Of a DNA stretch of 64,000 nucleotides, positions 10,768-22,600 are shown piece by piece. Numbering within the stretch: the first letter of the stretch is position 1; the number at the start of each line of letters is the position of its first letter. A model generated the notes under the pieces. That model made no database searches and was not told where the DNA came from. It worked only from the letters and a program-made list of their open reading frames with translations. Both the position numbers and the translations under genes were made by a program. The stretch is from Azadirachta indica (taxonomy: Eukaryota; Streptophyta; Magnoliopsida; Sapindales; Meliaceae), in NCBI GenBank assembly GCA_022749755.1, contig CM040441.1, positions 11,471,475 through 11,535,474 of the forward strand, written 5' to 3'.

Positions 10768-11172
10768 GAAAAAATGATGGAGATACAACAATTGTTGCAT
10801 GAAGCAGGATCTCAACCAGTTAGTGACGAGGAAATTTGTTGTCATTTATTCAGCAATCAATCACGCCATTATAGGGGGCTTGCCAAACCGAAACGAGCGC
10901 GTGATATGGATCAAGGCTTTTCCTCCAACGATGGATATTTATGTGGTGAGTGAGAATCAACTCGACTTGAATTGGAGGGTACAAAATTTGAGTTGCAGGA
11001 TATAAGAACTGAGCTACAGGATACAAAATTTGAGTTGCAGGATACAAGATCTCGCTTAATAATTACTGAAAATATGTTACAGACTTATGCGAGTCAATTG
11101 ATGCATGTTACATCTTTTCTATCAAAGTTAGCACCAGATCGATTTCCTCCTTCACATTCTTCTGAGCTGTAA
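10768..11172 (+). pseudogene. CACTA transposase C-terminal exon remnant
   Basis: It begins after an AG acceptor and continues the frame of the exon ending at 10677 (GT donor). It reads EKMMEIQQLLHEAGSQPVSD and onward, is interrupted by one in-frame TGA near 10951, and resumes as a coiled-coil. The coiled-coil has a seven-residue repeat around FELQDTR / TELQDTK, and the frame ends SSEL-stop at 11172. The order (conserved acidic segment, then C-terminal heptads) is typical of Ptta/En/Spm plant transposase C-termini. The catalytic part is missing, so it is non-functional. Confidence 0.7.
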
Positions 11173-11399
11173 TAATATTTTTTTTTATGGATCAATATTT
11201 GTGATGATATTTAAATTAATGTGTAATGAATTTCATTTAACCTTTTAATCTCTTAATTTAGTTAATCTTTATGTTTAATATTAATCCATTTAATTTTAAT
11301 TATTATTGATAAATTAGATTAATATACATAAAATTTATATTATTATGGTAGCAAAAATTAAATATTAGAAATTAAATTTCGGCCAACAAATTATTTTAA

Positions 11400-12198
11400 T
11401 TACAAATTGAGTTTTAGCAATGACGATAATATTTGTCGCCTAAAGTTATATTGGTTGTTTTTAGCGACGACAAGCAGCTTTCGTTGAAATCTTCTTTACT
11501 CTTGAAACATGAAATAGCGACAACAAAAACAATATTTTAGCGACAATAGGAACATATTAGCGACAACATAATATTGACGTTAAAATATATTTTAGCGACG
11601 ATACTATGTTGTCGCCAAAAAGATTTTTAGCGACGACAGCATATTGTCGCCAAAACAGTTTTTTGCGACAAGAAAACGTTGCCACCAAAAGATTTTTTAG
11701 CGACGATATTAAGTTGTTGCAAAAACACATTCTAGCGACGACAGCTTGTTGTCACCAAAAGATTTTTTCGCGACGACAATGGTTGCTGCAAAAACACATT
11801 TTGGCGACGATAGTATGTTGCCGCAAAAAGACTTTTTAGCGACGACAGTATGTGGTCGCTAAAACTTGTTTTGGCGACAACATAGTTAGTTGCTAGTACC
11901 TCCTTTGGCGATAACAACATGTAACTAAAAGTTCATTTTAGCGACGACATCCTCTTAGACGATAACTTTATGGCGACGACATATTTTGTCGCTGATGTAC
12001 TTTTTGGCGACAACATTTATGTTGTCGCTAATAGCGTTAGCGGCAACAACCACATGTCGTCGCTAAAACCTTTAATGACCAGTAATTGGCGACGACATGG
12101 GCAACGACATAGATTTCGTTGCTAAAAGTATTAGCGACGACATTTCTGCTTTTGACGACGACTTTATGTTGTCGCTAAAAATAGGTTTTGTTGTAGTG
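11400..12198 (+). repeat. CACTA subterminal repeat array
   Basis: More than 20 short copies of variants of TTTTAGCGACGACA and its complement (TGTCGTCGC...) occur in both orientations, ending at the CACTA terminus. In living CACTA elements these are transposase-binding sites. Confidence 0.82.
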
Positions 12199-12560
12199 AA
12201 CCTTACCAAATATTTATCCTCTATTATTATTTAAACTCAGGATAATTTCGGAGCATGTCCCAAACTGCTCTTAATAGAATTATATGTAATAACTCATATA
12301 AAAAGTTAATCAAAACTAAAAATCTTAGACAAAGAACAATTATATAAAATATGAAGTGTATGTTAATTTAATGTCATCAATTCTTTTTTTTAATTAATGA
12401 AAGTCTGGCATGAGATAATAATTAATTAATTGTTTATTAATTTTTTTCACTTATTTTTACTATTATCATAATTTATTAATTTTAAAAGTCATAAATAATG
12501 TAAGTTAATTAAAACTTTTAAAAGAAGGTAATGCCATTAATCAATCAGCTTATTTTAATA
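12199..12560. other. AT-rich spacer and 3' flank of the epoxide hydrolase gene
   Basis: No gene was seen. The part from about 12568 to 12682 is the 3' flank shared with positions 1-110. Confidence 0.6.
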
Positions 12561-12682
12561 TACTATGATAAAACAACAATACAAGAAGGAATCATCCTTA
12601 GCCAATTTATTAGAACAGCAGTGCAGTACGTACGTACGCAAGCAAAAATAACCAACTCTCTTTCCACTCAAGAGCTAATTAA

Positions 12683-13841
12683 TCAGAAGTGCTTCTGGAA
12701 GAAGTCATAAATATGCTTATTGATCTCATCAGGCTTTTCTTGATTGAGGAAGTGGCCAACGCCTTCCATTACAACAACTTCCTCCAACAATGGAACATCC
12801 TTTTTGAACCCACCTTTGTCTATATATTCCTTGCTCCCTCCTAAATAATACGCCATGTCCACGTCTCCCACGATGAACTTCACCGGCACCGTTACTTTGA
12901 GCTCGGTCCACGCTGCTGTGAGTTCCCAGTTCCTGAAAAATAATAATATAACGGGACAAATTAATTAATATATCGAAAGTATTCTAAAACTACTCTTTGT
13001 ATAATGCATAACAAAATTAACCTACGCACAAGTCCATGTTTCTGTAATAGCTGAGTCCTCCAGTAAAGCCTGTCTTCTGTATTTTAGTGGTATAATACTT
13101 GATATCTTCTTCGAACAACCAAGAAGGCAAAGTTACTTGAACATCTTGTAGATGTGCTGATACGCCTTTAGGGAAGAAACCTGGAGTTGTACCGCGGTGT
13201 GTGAAAAATTGCTTGATAATTGTCTCCGTATTAACCTGCGCTAGCTCACCTTCTACTTCTCCCAGCTCCTATATAATAATAAAATTAATCCGAAAGCATC
13301 AATTCAAAAAAAAAAAAGAAAGTAAACTGCTCTAATTAGTCCCAAAGAATAAGAAAGAAAAACGAAAAACCTGAAATCTGCACAAGTACATATCGTCACC
13401 ATACAGAGCCCGGAAACCGGCTACAGGCTTCACATTCGGATTTCTGGGCATAAACGCAACACTCAGGTTGACCAAAGCTTTGACTCTATCAGGTCGGAAT
13501 AAACCCAAGTACCATGCAATAATGGCACCCCAATCGTGTGCAACGACAAATACCTTCTGTTGGTCGGCTGCCACATCGTCGAGGAGTGCAATGAGATCAC
13601 CAAGCAGATGTAGACACGTGTAACTCGTAACGGGAGCCGGGGCATCCGTGTCCCCGTACCCACGTAAATCCGGCGCAAAAGCACGGTAGCCGAGAGACGC
13701 CAATGCAGTGATCCGGTGGCGCCAGGTGTACCATAAATCGGGAAAGCCGTGAATGAAGAGAATAACGGGACCATCTCCTTTCTCTGCCACGTGTATGTTA
13801 ATCCCGTTAACTTTTACCATCTTGTGTTGTATTTCTTCCAT
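12683..13841 (-). CDS. Soluble epoxide hydrolase (alpha/beta hydrolase), three exons
   Basis: Exons are 13841-13371, 13268-13030 and 12932-12683, all with GT/AG borders and continuous frame, giving 319 residues. This is the usual length for plant soluble epoxide hydrolases (about 315-325). The enzyme opens epoxides to diols by an ester intermediate, probably in the cytosol, acting on fatty-acid epoxides such as cutin monomers. Visible landmarks are the oxyanion HGFPD (residue 31 on), nucleophile Asp103 in HDWG, lid tyrosines Tyr152 and Tyr231/232 (YYRNMDLNW), acid Asp262 and base His297 (GVGHF). The start at 13841 (MEEIQHKMVKVNG) is the normal one for the family. All catalytic residues are present, so the gene should be active. 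Its dead relatives lie at 111-4084 and 4560-4619. Confidence 0.93.
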
Positions 13842-15466
13842 TTCTGCGTAATTTCTTTATTTTCTTCTTTTGCTTTTCCGGTTATTTTATTTATTTATTT
13901 ATAGAGATGTAGAAGTGGAAAATGAAGACGATAGAGACTGGGGACTTCACGACTGAATTTCGAAACTAGCTAGGTATCAATACTTCTTTAATTTCGACGT
14001 TTTAAGACTAGCTTCAATTTATGTGTGGGAACGTGGGACGTCCTTGAAATTGGAAATCTGTAGTTAAATAATTTGTAGTCTAAGTAAATATTTTCTTTGG
14101 GGTAATAACATTTTCGTTTTTGTGTTTGGTACATAACAATAAATCAGGCCACCATATTTATCTAATTTTAACAATATAATTTCTCCCTCGGTGATAATTA
14201 ACGGAAAAATACAGTAACCTAGCTAGTTTAATAATTGAAAATATACTTCATTGACAAAGAAATATATGTACCAATTACACAATTTATTTGCAAAAAAGAA
14301 TTAAGTTTGATTTATTCTTTTATAATCAATTTATAGACAGTTCATTACTTAATTACAACTTCTCATTAATATCCTTTTAATGGAAAGTCTTTGAGGTAAT
14401 TAAGGAAGGATCAGTGGAAGGTTACCTTAAATCTGTGACTAATTAATTTTCAGATTTTGTGATGGAAGAAAATTAACAGAATTAAAAACTCATCACTTCC
14501 AATCCGTTCACAAGCTCCTTACAAAATTTGTTCTCCTGCCAGCTTCTTCACTGATATCAAGACATTATTTTTTATTTTCAAGAGTGTTACACGTTTTAAA
14601 AATTTTATCATTTTTTATTAATTATTTAAAAAATTATATCATATACATTTATATGATTCTAATTGACCACATTATTCTACCGAACACCAAGTGAGACAAT
14701 TGAAAATATTAAAAAATAAAAGATTTTAAAAAATATATAAATATAAAGAGTAGTACCATGTACACAAAGTATTCATACAAATTTGTATATGTAGCAATTG
14801 AGTTTATATTTGATAATGTTTTAATTTATTCATATAAATCAATTTTAGATAAAAAAAAATTAATATCATTTTACTAAAATTAAAAAAAAAAAACCTTTGA
14901 AGTAAAATATTTTAAAAGTATATTGTTGACCATGTTGATGCAGTAAACTTGGTTGTTCCTGATGAAGAGAAATACATGATGATTTGGTATCGAAATTGAT
15001 AGTGAACGCTTAGTTAACACACTTTGAGCTCAGCGATTTTTGCCCGAATCTGATACGGATTCGGTCCCAACGACGTCTCAAACACTACCATGCATTCTAG
15101 CAAACTTCTCACCAAATCAAAATATAACTTTTCCTTCGGATCCCAGCTAATCTCAACTCCTAACTACAACTGTCCCACCGGAAATAGAGAAAAACAGTCA
15201 GAAGGGGGGAGCATGACGAGTCTACTTCAATGCTCAAAAAGGAGACAAAAAAGAGTTAATGAGATGTATGGGGCCTCAATAATGGAGAAAAATAGTTGAA
15301 CAATCATAAAAAAAAACAATCAAAGGAATGGTGAATAACAATTTAAGGTTAAAGACCAATAGAGAAGATAAAGATTTTAAAGCTTTTAGAGAGAAGAATA
15401 AAAGATATAAAGTGTAGAGAGGGAAAAGATACCTTAAACTTGAGAAAATATGAATGTATACATGCA
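13842..15466. other. Upstream and intergenic region
   Basis: This holds the presumed epoxide hydrolase promoter and AT-rich spacer. Open frames near 15090 show no family resemblance and no coding signal I trust. Confidence 0.6.
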
Positions 15467-16426
15467 GGATTTGGATCCCCTCTTAGTCTAGGATTTTTTG
15501 GACTGTGCAACATCTATTGACACGTGTACTTAATTAAAATCAAAGGCTGAGATTTCGTTTCAATAAAATTTTAAAAAATTTTATTTCACTGTCCATTCCC
15601 ACTGTCGACCGCCGTGAATAAATAAAAAATTTATCTACTCCGCGGAATCCTGAACAGGTGTTGTAGAATCTTGCAAGAAATTGTAACGCTAAATCATGTC
15701 CCATTTTGTTTTATTCTGTTGTTAATTACTGCACGAAATCTTAAAAAAGAATGGTTAAGAAATGAGAGGCAAATCAGGATCGCCGACAATGAGTTTGCAC
15801 ATATATTGGCAGTCATAAAAGCAAGGTCCACTGCAATGAAGTGGGCAATCTAATCTCATGCCTCTACATCTTCCTCTATTCGCGCAAACTTACCTAACCT
15901 GTAGTCTTTGTATAAATTCTTTTTCTATACACCTGATTGTTAATGCCTTTCCATCTTCCTCTTCTCTCTTCCTTTGCCTGATTTTGTATTGTCACCAGAT
16001 CTCCATTTATAATAACCACCACCTCCTCCTCCTCCTCCCCACCATCGCCATCCCCATCCACAAACACCACCTCCTCCTCACTCATGTGCACATCCTGAAC
16101 TGAGATTTGATCGTTGGTTACAGTTTCTTGGATGAATTTGTTGGATCCAGGACATGATTTGGCATTATAGTTGAAGTTTCTTGCATGATTTTGCATATAT
16201 TCGACAACTTGGATAAATTTTTCATTTATCTGCGGCGATTAATGGTGGGAATGGACAATGAAATAAAATTTCAGTTTTTGGCATTGACTTTTGGTTTGGG
16301 TAGTTTGGGGTAAATTTATTAAAATTTTATTGAAATAAAATCTCAGCCTTTGATCTTAATTAAGTACACGTGTTAATAGATGTTGCAAAGTTCAAGAAAT
16401 CGCAGACAAAGAGAGGATCCGAGTCC
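15467..16426. mobile_element. MULE-type element, copy 1 (about 960 bp)
   Basis: Terminal inverted repeats of about 130-200 bp pair 15467-15605 with 16220-16426. The ends read GGATTTGGATCC and GGATCCGAGTCC, and the shared inner part includes CACGTGTACTTAATTAA. The flanks ATACATGCA and ATACATATG look like a worn 9-bp duplication. The same terminal family bounds 46343-47297. The interior encodes no transposase. It does contain a minus-strand frame (16196-15894) with an acidic EEEEE/DGDGDGG segment that may be captured host sequence. Confidence 0.75.
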
Positions 16427-17598
16427 ATACATATGAGACCTTTCTTGAATTATGATTGGCCAAAAAGGTGTTGCCATAACCTCATTTTTTTTTTCTCTTT
16501 TTAGGGTCAAGTAATTTTGAATTCTTACCTTTAAGTTAAACCTATGACACATGACAAATAAGGATTGACTTTCATGACTTTATTGTTTAGCACATGTTGC
16601 GCCTCATTTGTGATAGAGATTACCTATTCCTTATTCGAACATGAATCTTGATGAATGCTGATATCATTTTGAATATAATGAAATTTGAGATATGAAAACG
16701 TCACTTGTTTTCATCAAGCATTGTCAAAGATTAAACTTAAGTTGCGCTAATTATCTTATAAATGTTCCAGTTGTAAAATGCAATAACATTCATGATTTAT
16801 GGGTTCAGATTGCGTGGAAGGAATTGATGCTCATGGAGTAAATGGATATTGTCTCCAAGAGAGAAAAAGAGCTAGATTATCGTATCCAGTCAAGAAATGT
16901 CGGGGAGATGTTGCAGGGAGGAGTTTCCACAATGGGCATTTCGTTCAGAGAATGAGAGAAAAAGCTGCTAATCTTTCCAAGTAATTAAACCTAAAATAAT
17001 ATAATATTGCTCAGTGATTGCATGCCAAAAATATATAATTAATTGATCAGATAATAACCTTTGGTCCTAAGTTATTAATTTTGATATTTTCACAAATAAA
17101 AAATATATATAAATTATATTTTTATAATTAAATACGTCCGAACACATACTTATTCCAATAATATATATTAAAGTTAGATATATATTTTGATACGAGCTTT
17201 AATATTTATTTAGTACAAATTAATTAACAAATTATGTTGTTATATTCCCAAGAATCGATGGTTTAAGCTTTATGTGTTGAATTCAATCCAGTGTGTGACT
17301 AGAGCAGGGTAGAGTAACATCTTGTAGGAAGAAAACGGGACTGTTAAAGGAATTCAGTATAAAACCAAGGATGGTCAAGAACTACAAGGCTCATGTTTCT
17401 CTTACGTTTGTCTGCGATGGCCGCTTCTCGAATCTCCGTCCTCCTCTTTGCAAGGGAAAGTTACTAAAATTGTCTAAGTTACATTTGAGATTGCCATTAT
17501 TTTGAAGAGACGTTAGCTTTTTTTTTATTTTTCGCAAAACAAACTATTACTTGTATGATCAATTAACTTTTTTCTTTTTGGGTTGACCAGGTTGATAT

Positions 17599-19609
17599 TG
17601 TTGATTAGTGGCTTCCAATTTAGCCATTAAAAAAATCAAAGTGCCAGTGTTGTATAATTCGTGCAATGTGTGCACGATACCCGCAAGCAGATGGGATCAT
17701 AACAAATAACATAGTGATAAGAGGACATGATCTTTTACGAGAAATGTTAATTAATTAAGTATCGAAAGTGATTAATTTATAAATTTATTTGAAAAAATTG
17801 AAATAATTTGAGTGAGAAATTAAAATAAACAAAAATTAACTACTTAACAAACTAAATAAAATACTCAATTAATGGAAAAATTTAGGGTCTATGATTTTAT
17901 CTTAATTAGTTGTATCCACTTCTTCTATTGATGTTATTTTAATTTGATATCGGTATTGTAAGTTAATTATCCTATCCTATTTCACAGTCTTTTTCGAGAT
18001 CAATCGAAACTATTTCACATCTAATAATTCACTATATCTTTATGTGAAATTAATTAAGTAAAAGTGCATTACAATTAGTTATAATTTCTAATTAAATTAC
18101 GTAAACCATATTACTATATCTCTGTCTAACATGTAATTTACGATATTTATCACATTGTCTAAATATGATATTCACTTCTCAGCTCATATCAATTCACATT
18201 TTATTCAAATATTGGTCAAATATTTGAAAACATTAATCATCATGATAAATACTCAATGCAAGATATCAAATAAAAAACAATACAATATCAAAAAATGAAT
18301 ACTTCCAATAGATTAAATCATTACCCTAAAAAATAAATCTAACTACACATAAAATAAAGTTTAAGATTAATCATAAAAAATTCAACAATCAAATAAATAA
18401 TCTTAATCAACACAAATTGTTCAATTCAAGATGAAATTAAAAAGGAAGAGAAAGAAAAACTAGATGAGGAAAGTTTGAATCTACAAGATTAGTGAGAATC
18501 TCCCAATCTATTGATGAAATTCCCCTTTCTTCTTGTTGATTTTGTCATCTCTCTCTCTAGAACTCCCTTTCTTCCCTTGTTTATGGTGGCTCCCCCTTCA
18601 AAAAACATAAAAACTTAAAAAAAACCTCTCATGCAATCACTCATTTTGATTTAAGAGTAAAAAATCATTAAATTTAAACTCAGGTGGTGCGGGAGCATTG
18701 AGGAGGTAGAAGGCATGGCGTGAGCGTGCCATGATTTGGCGCGGTTGCGCCATTGATTCTGCCAACAAAGGCTAATCATGCGGTATATTTTAATTAAGCC
18801 CCCTTACTTTTGATTATTTAGAATTTGAGTCTCTATTTTGATATTATTTCATTTTAATCCTTTTTAGCTTACATTTTGATCCACAGGAACAAAACTTTGT
18901 GGTTTCTACGGATGTCTAGCGAACATACTTTTATGCCCCATTTTCATGTCTTTCATGTTAAAACACATCAACACCTACAAAATAAAAGTAAAATGTTTAA
19001 AAAGAAAAATAACTACTTGAAACGGATTAAATAACGCTAAGTATGCTACTTAATGATAAATAATTTAAATATAATCATATAACAAAAATTAATATATCAG
19101 TCAATTTAGGTAAGTGGAGTCTGTGCATTAAAATATTCTGGTGATAAAATAGAAAAGTGGGATATTGAATTATTACTAGTCTGTTTATTTGTTTTGGCCG
19201 ACAATGAATTATTACCACTTATTTGCTTATAACTAATGTTGGATTCATGAGCCTATAAATAAGCTTATTTATTCCTCTTCAAAATAGTCATTGGAAGAAC
19301 AATTTCTTTTGTATGCTTTATGAGTTTTGTAGTTAGCATTTGAGTTAGTTTCAGTGAGGTACTCAAACGCTTTTGTGAGAAATGTTCTTCTTTGTATTTA
19401 AGAGAAAGGGTATACTGCGTTTTAAGAAGTGAGATTAAAGTATTTGTATTTCACACTTGCAATATTAGTGGAAATCTGAAATCTTCCTCTTGTGGACATA
19501 GACAAATTGCTGAACCATGTAAATTTCTTGTGTCATTCTCTTTCTCTTTTACCTATATTATTATATTTTATATTAGTCGTAATATTGTTTTGATCATTTC
19601 CACGCAACA
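17599..19609 (+). repeat. 5' LTR of copia A, split by an insertion
   Basis: 17599-17646 and about 19104-19609 together (about 554 bp) align with the 555-bp 3' LTR. The break falls after GTGCCA. Confidence 0.85.
17647..19103. mobile_element. Unclassified insertion in the copia A 5' LTR, about 1.46 kb
   Basis: This segment is present only in the 5' LTR; the 3' LTR runs GTGCCAATTTAGG without a break. It is AT-rich, with a CT-rich stretch at about 18530-18610 and a GC-richer patch at 18680-18765. No protein coding, inverted ends or clean target duplication was found, so the type is unknown. Confidence 0.6.
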
Positions 19610-19611
19610 AT

Positions 19612-19624
19612 TGGTATCAGAGCC
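19612..19624 (+). other. Primer-binding site of copia A
   Basis: TGGTATCAGAGCC lies two bases after the LTR end and matches initiator Met tRNA. Confidence 0.88.
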
Positions 19625-19662
19625 AAGTTCTAATCTTAGTTTGAGAATAGTTAATCAAAGAA

Positions 19663-22600
19663 ATGACTAGAGATTCTGCGGTTATTGAAAATCCAACGAT
19701 AGCCACTTCGTGCACACCACCAATTACTAGGTCTATAATTTCTTCAGCAAGAACTGTGATGACTAATGCAAAAATAGATGTAGAAAAATTTGATGGCACC
19801 AATAACTTTACCATGTGGCAATGTGAAGTTTTGGATGCTCTTTTATAGCAAAAGTTAGATATTGCTCGTGAAGAAGACAAACTAGTTTACATGGATGATG
19901 AAGAATGGATAAGGATCAATATAAGTGCTTATGTGATCGTTCGTTCTTGTCTCACAAGAGAACAAAAATTTTCGTATATGAAGGAGAAATCAACAAGCAA
20001 ATGGTGGAAGGAATTGGAGAAGCAATTTATAACAAAAAGTTGCCAAAAGAAATTGTACCTAAAAAAGAAGTTATTTCGCTTCCAATATCAAACAAGTACA
20101 ACTATGTATAATCATATTACTGATTTCAAGAAGTTGGTGGCTGAAATAATAAACCTTGAAGAATCCGTCAAGGATGAAGATAAGGCAATGATGCTCACTT
20201 CCTTTCCTAATGAATATGAACACCTAGTCACTACGATTCTTCATGGAAAGGATAAAATCACTTTTGAAGAAGTATGTATAGCTTTGTACAATAACGAATC
20301 AGAAAAAAGGACTAGAAAGAACATGGAAACACCTCAATAGGAGAAGTTTATACTTTAAGAGGTCGTGCTCAAAACAGTAAACCTAGGAAAAAAGGTAGAT
20401 CTCATTCGAAGGGAAGACCTGCTAAGGATGAATGCACCTTTTATCATGAAAAAGATCATTAAAAGAAAGATTGTCTAAAGCTGAAGAAGAAGAAAGACAA
20501 AGGTAAATCTGTCTCTAATACTACTTTAGATACGTGTGTTGCCAAGTGTGGAGATGACGAGTCAGAGTTTGTACTAGTTGGCACATTGACTAAATCTTAC
20601 ATCGATGAGTGGATTTTGGATTCTGGTTGCACTTATCACTTGTGTCCCAATAAGACATGGTTCTGCAACTTTGAAGAACTAAATGGTGGTATTGTTTATA
20701 TGGGTAATGATGAAACCTTACAAACAACTGAGATAGGTTCAATCCATTTGAAAAATAATGATAGATCAACTAGAATTCTAACTAACATTTGGTATGTACC
20801 AAATTTGAAGGAAAATCTCATCTCATTGGGAGCTTTAGAATCCAAAGGCTTCACTATGATCATGTAAGATGGAAGTTTAAGGGTTATTTCTGGCACACTC
20901 ATAGTGATGAAAGGCATCAAAAAGAATAACTTGTACTACTTCCAAGGTAATACAATTATTGGAATGATGGCTACAGTAACTGGGGAAGACAGAAATTCAA
21001 AAGTTACCAAATTATGGCATATGTGTTTAGAACATGCTAGTGAAAAAGCTCTATAGAATCTGGTGGAACAAAACTTGTTGAAAGGTGCAAAGATGTGCAA
21101 ACTGGATTTTTGTGAACACTGTGTTTTGGCAAAACAGACAAAAGTGAAATTTGACACTGCAATCTATAATACGAAGGGTATTTTGGACTATGTTTACTCT
21201 GATGTGTGGAGGCCTATAACGATAGCTTCTTTGGGAGGTATGCACTATTTTGTTACTTTTGTTAATGATTTTTCCAAAAGAGTTTTGGCGTATTTAATGA
21301 AGACAAAAGATGAAGTGCTAACTTATTTTGTCAAGTGGCAGAAGATAGTTGAAAACCAGACAGTTAGCAAGATTAAACGACTCAGATCAGATAATGGTGG
21401 TGAATACCGTAGTGATTCGTTTTCAAAATTATGCCAAGATAAGGGTATTCAAAGACATTTCACTATCAGAGGTACACCACAACAAAATGAGGTGGCTGAA
21501 CACGTGAACCAAACTATACTAGAGAAGGTTCGATGTATGTTATTAAATGCTAAGTTAGACAAGAAATTTTGGGCTGAGGCAGTAATATATGTAAGCCATC
21601 TCATCAACTGATTACCATGTGCTACAATTGGAAACAAGACACCTATAAAGGTTTGGTATGGAAAACCAGCTACTAATTATGATTCTTTACATGTTTTTGG
21701 TTCCCTTACATTTTATCATGTTAAAGAATCAAAGTTGGATTCTAGAGCTTAGAAAGCATTGTTTATGGTTATTAGTTCTAGCATTAAAGCATATCGTTTA
21801 TGGTGTCTTGAAACAAAGAAGATAATTCTTAGCAGGGATGTCATTTTTGATAAGTTTGTCATGTTGAAAAAGGTGACCAAGATAGATCCACAGCAGGTGG
21901 AGCAAACTTCGTAGCAGGTAGAGTTTAATTCAACAAAAATTGACCTAGTCAATTAGGGATGGTAAAATTCCTTACGAGGCCCTAAACCTGTAGGCATCCA
22001 CTCCTAATGGGGGAAAATTCAGATAAATTTACGGGGAATAAGGAGAAATTAATCTCCAATTTATTATTGAGACGGGGATTGATTTAGCTTTCCCCACCCC
22101 ATCCATGCCTCATTCCCTATTAAAATATAATATAAATATATTATAATTTATAAATTAAATTTTATATATGTAAATATAATTTTATATTATAATTTCTAAA
22201 ATATATTATAATTAAATGCAATTAGTAATAAAAAATTGTGGAGTCATGAATTAATATTATAAAAAATAAATTATACAAATAAAAAGTAAAAAATTAAAAA
22301 TTAAAAAGATCTTATATTGTATTTCTAATAATATATTAATAATATTTTTGTTTTAAATTAATTAAATTCTTATATTATTAAAATTAATTTATAAAATAAT
22401 ATAAAATAAGAAATTGATATGCAGATGGGGAACTCATTCCCCATATAAAGATTTTCCATCTCATCCCATTAAATTTATTGAGAAATAGGACTTAGAATGA
22501 GGGTTAAAATAGAAAACGGGATAGGGAATGGGGTATGCCTCCCCACCTCCACCCCGCCCTATTGCCATGCATGCCCTATTCCCATCCCTACAATCAACGT

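Larger units (their letters stand above)
9571..12198 (+). mobile_element. Decayed CACTA (En/Spm) transposon, 3' portion
   Basis: The right end at 12198 reads TTTTGTTGTAGTG, the complement of the CACTA terminus CACTACAACAAAA. The 800 bp before it are packed with copies of a TTAGCGACGACA-type subterminal motif, the hallmark of CACTA ends. Inside are remnants of a plant Ptta/En/Spm transposase: 9571-9690 (...PPKNVFEEDCNYLCYLWENE..., GT after GAG), about 10600-10677 (HFHAMHYNEKNGWINSEAEK) and 10768-11172. The matching left terminus was not found, so the element is truncated or its left end is too degenerate to see. Confidence 0.8.

Noticed and set aside
15671..15853. 60-codon plus-strand frame between the MULE ends
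   Set aside because: Considered as a missing squalene epoxidase N-terminal exon, but it lacks the FAD-binding GxGxxG motif and lies inside the transposon.
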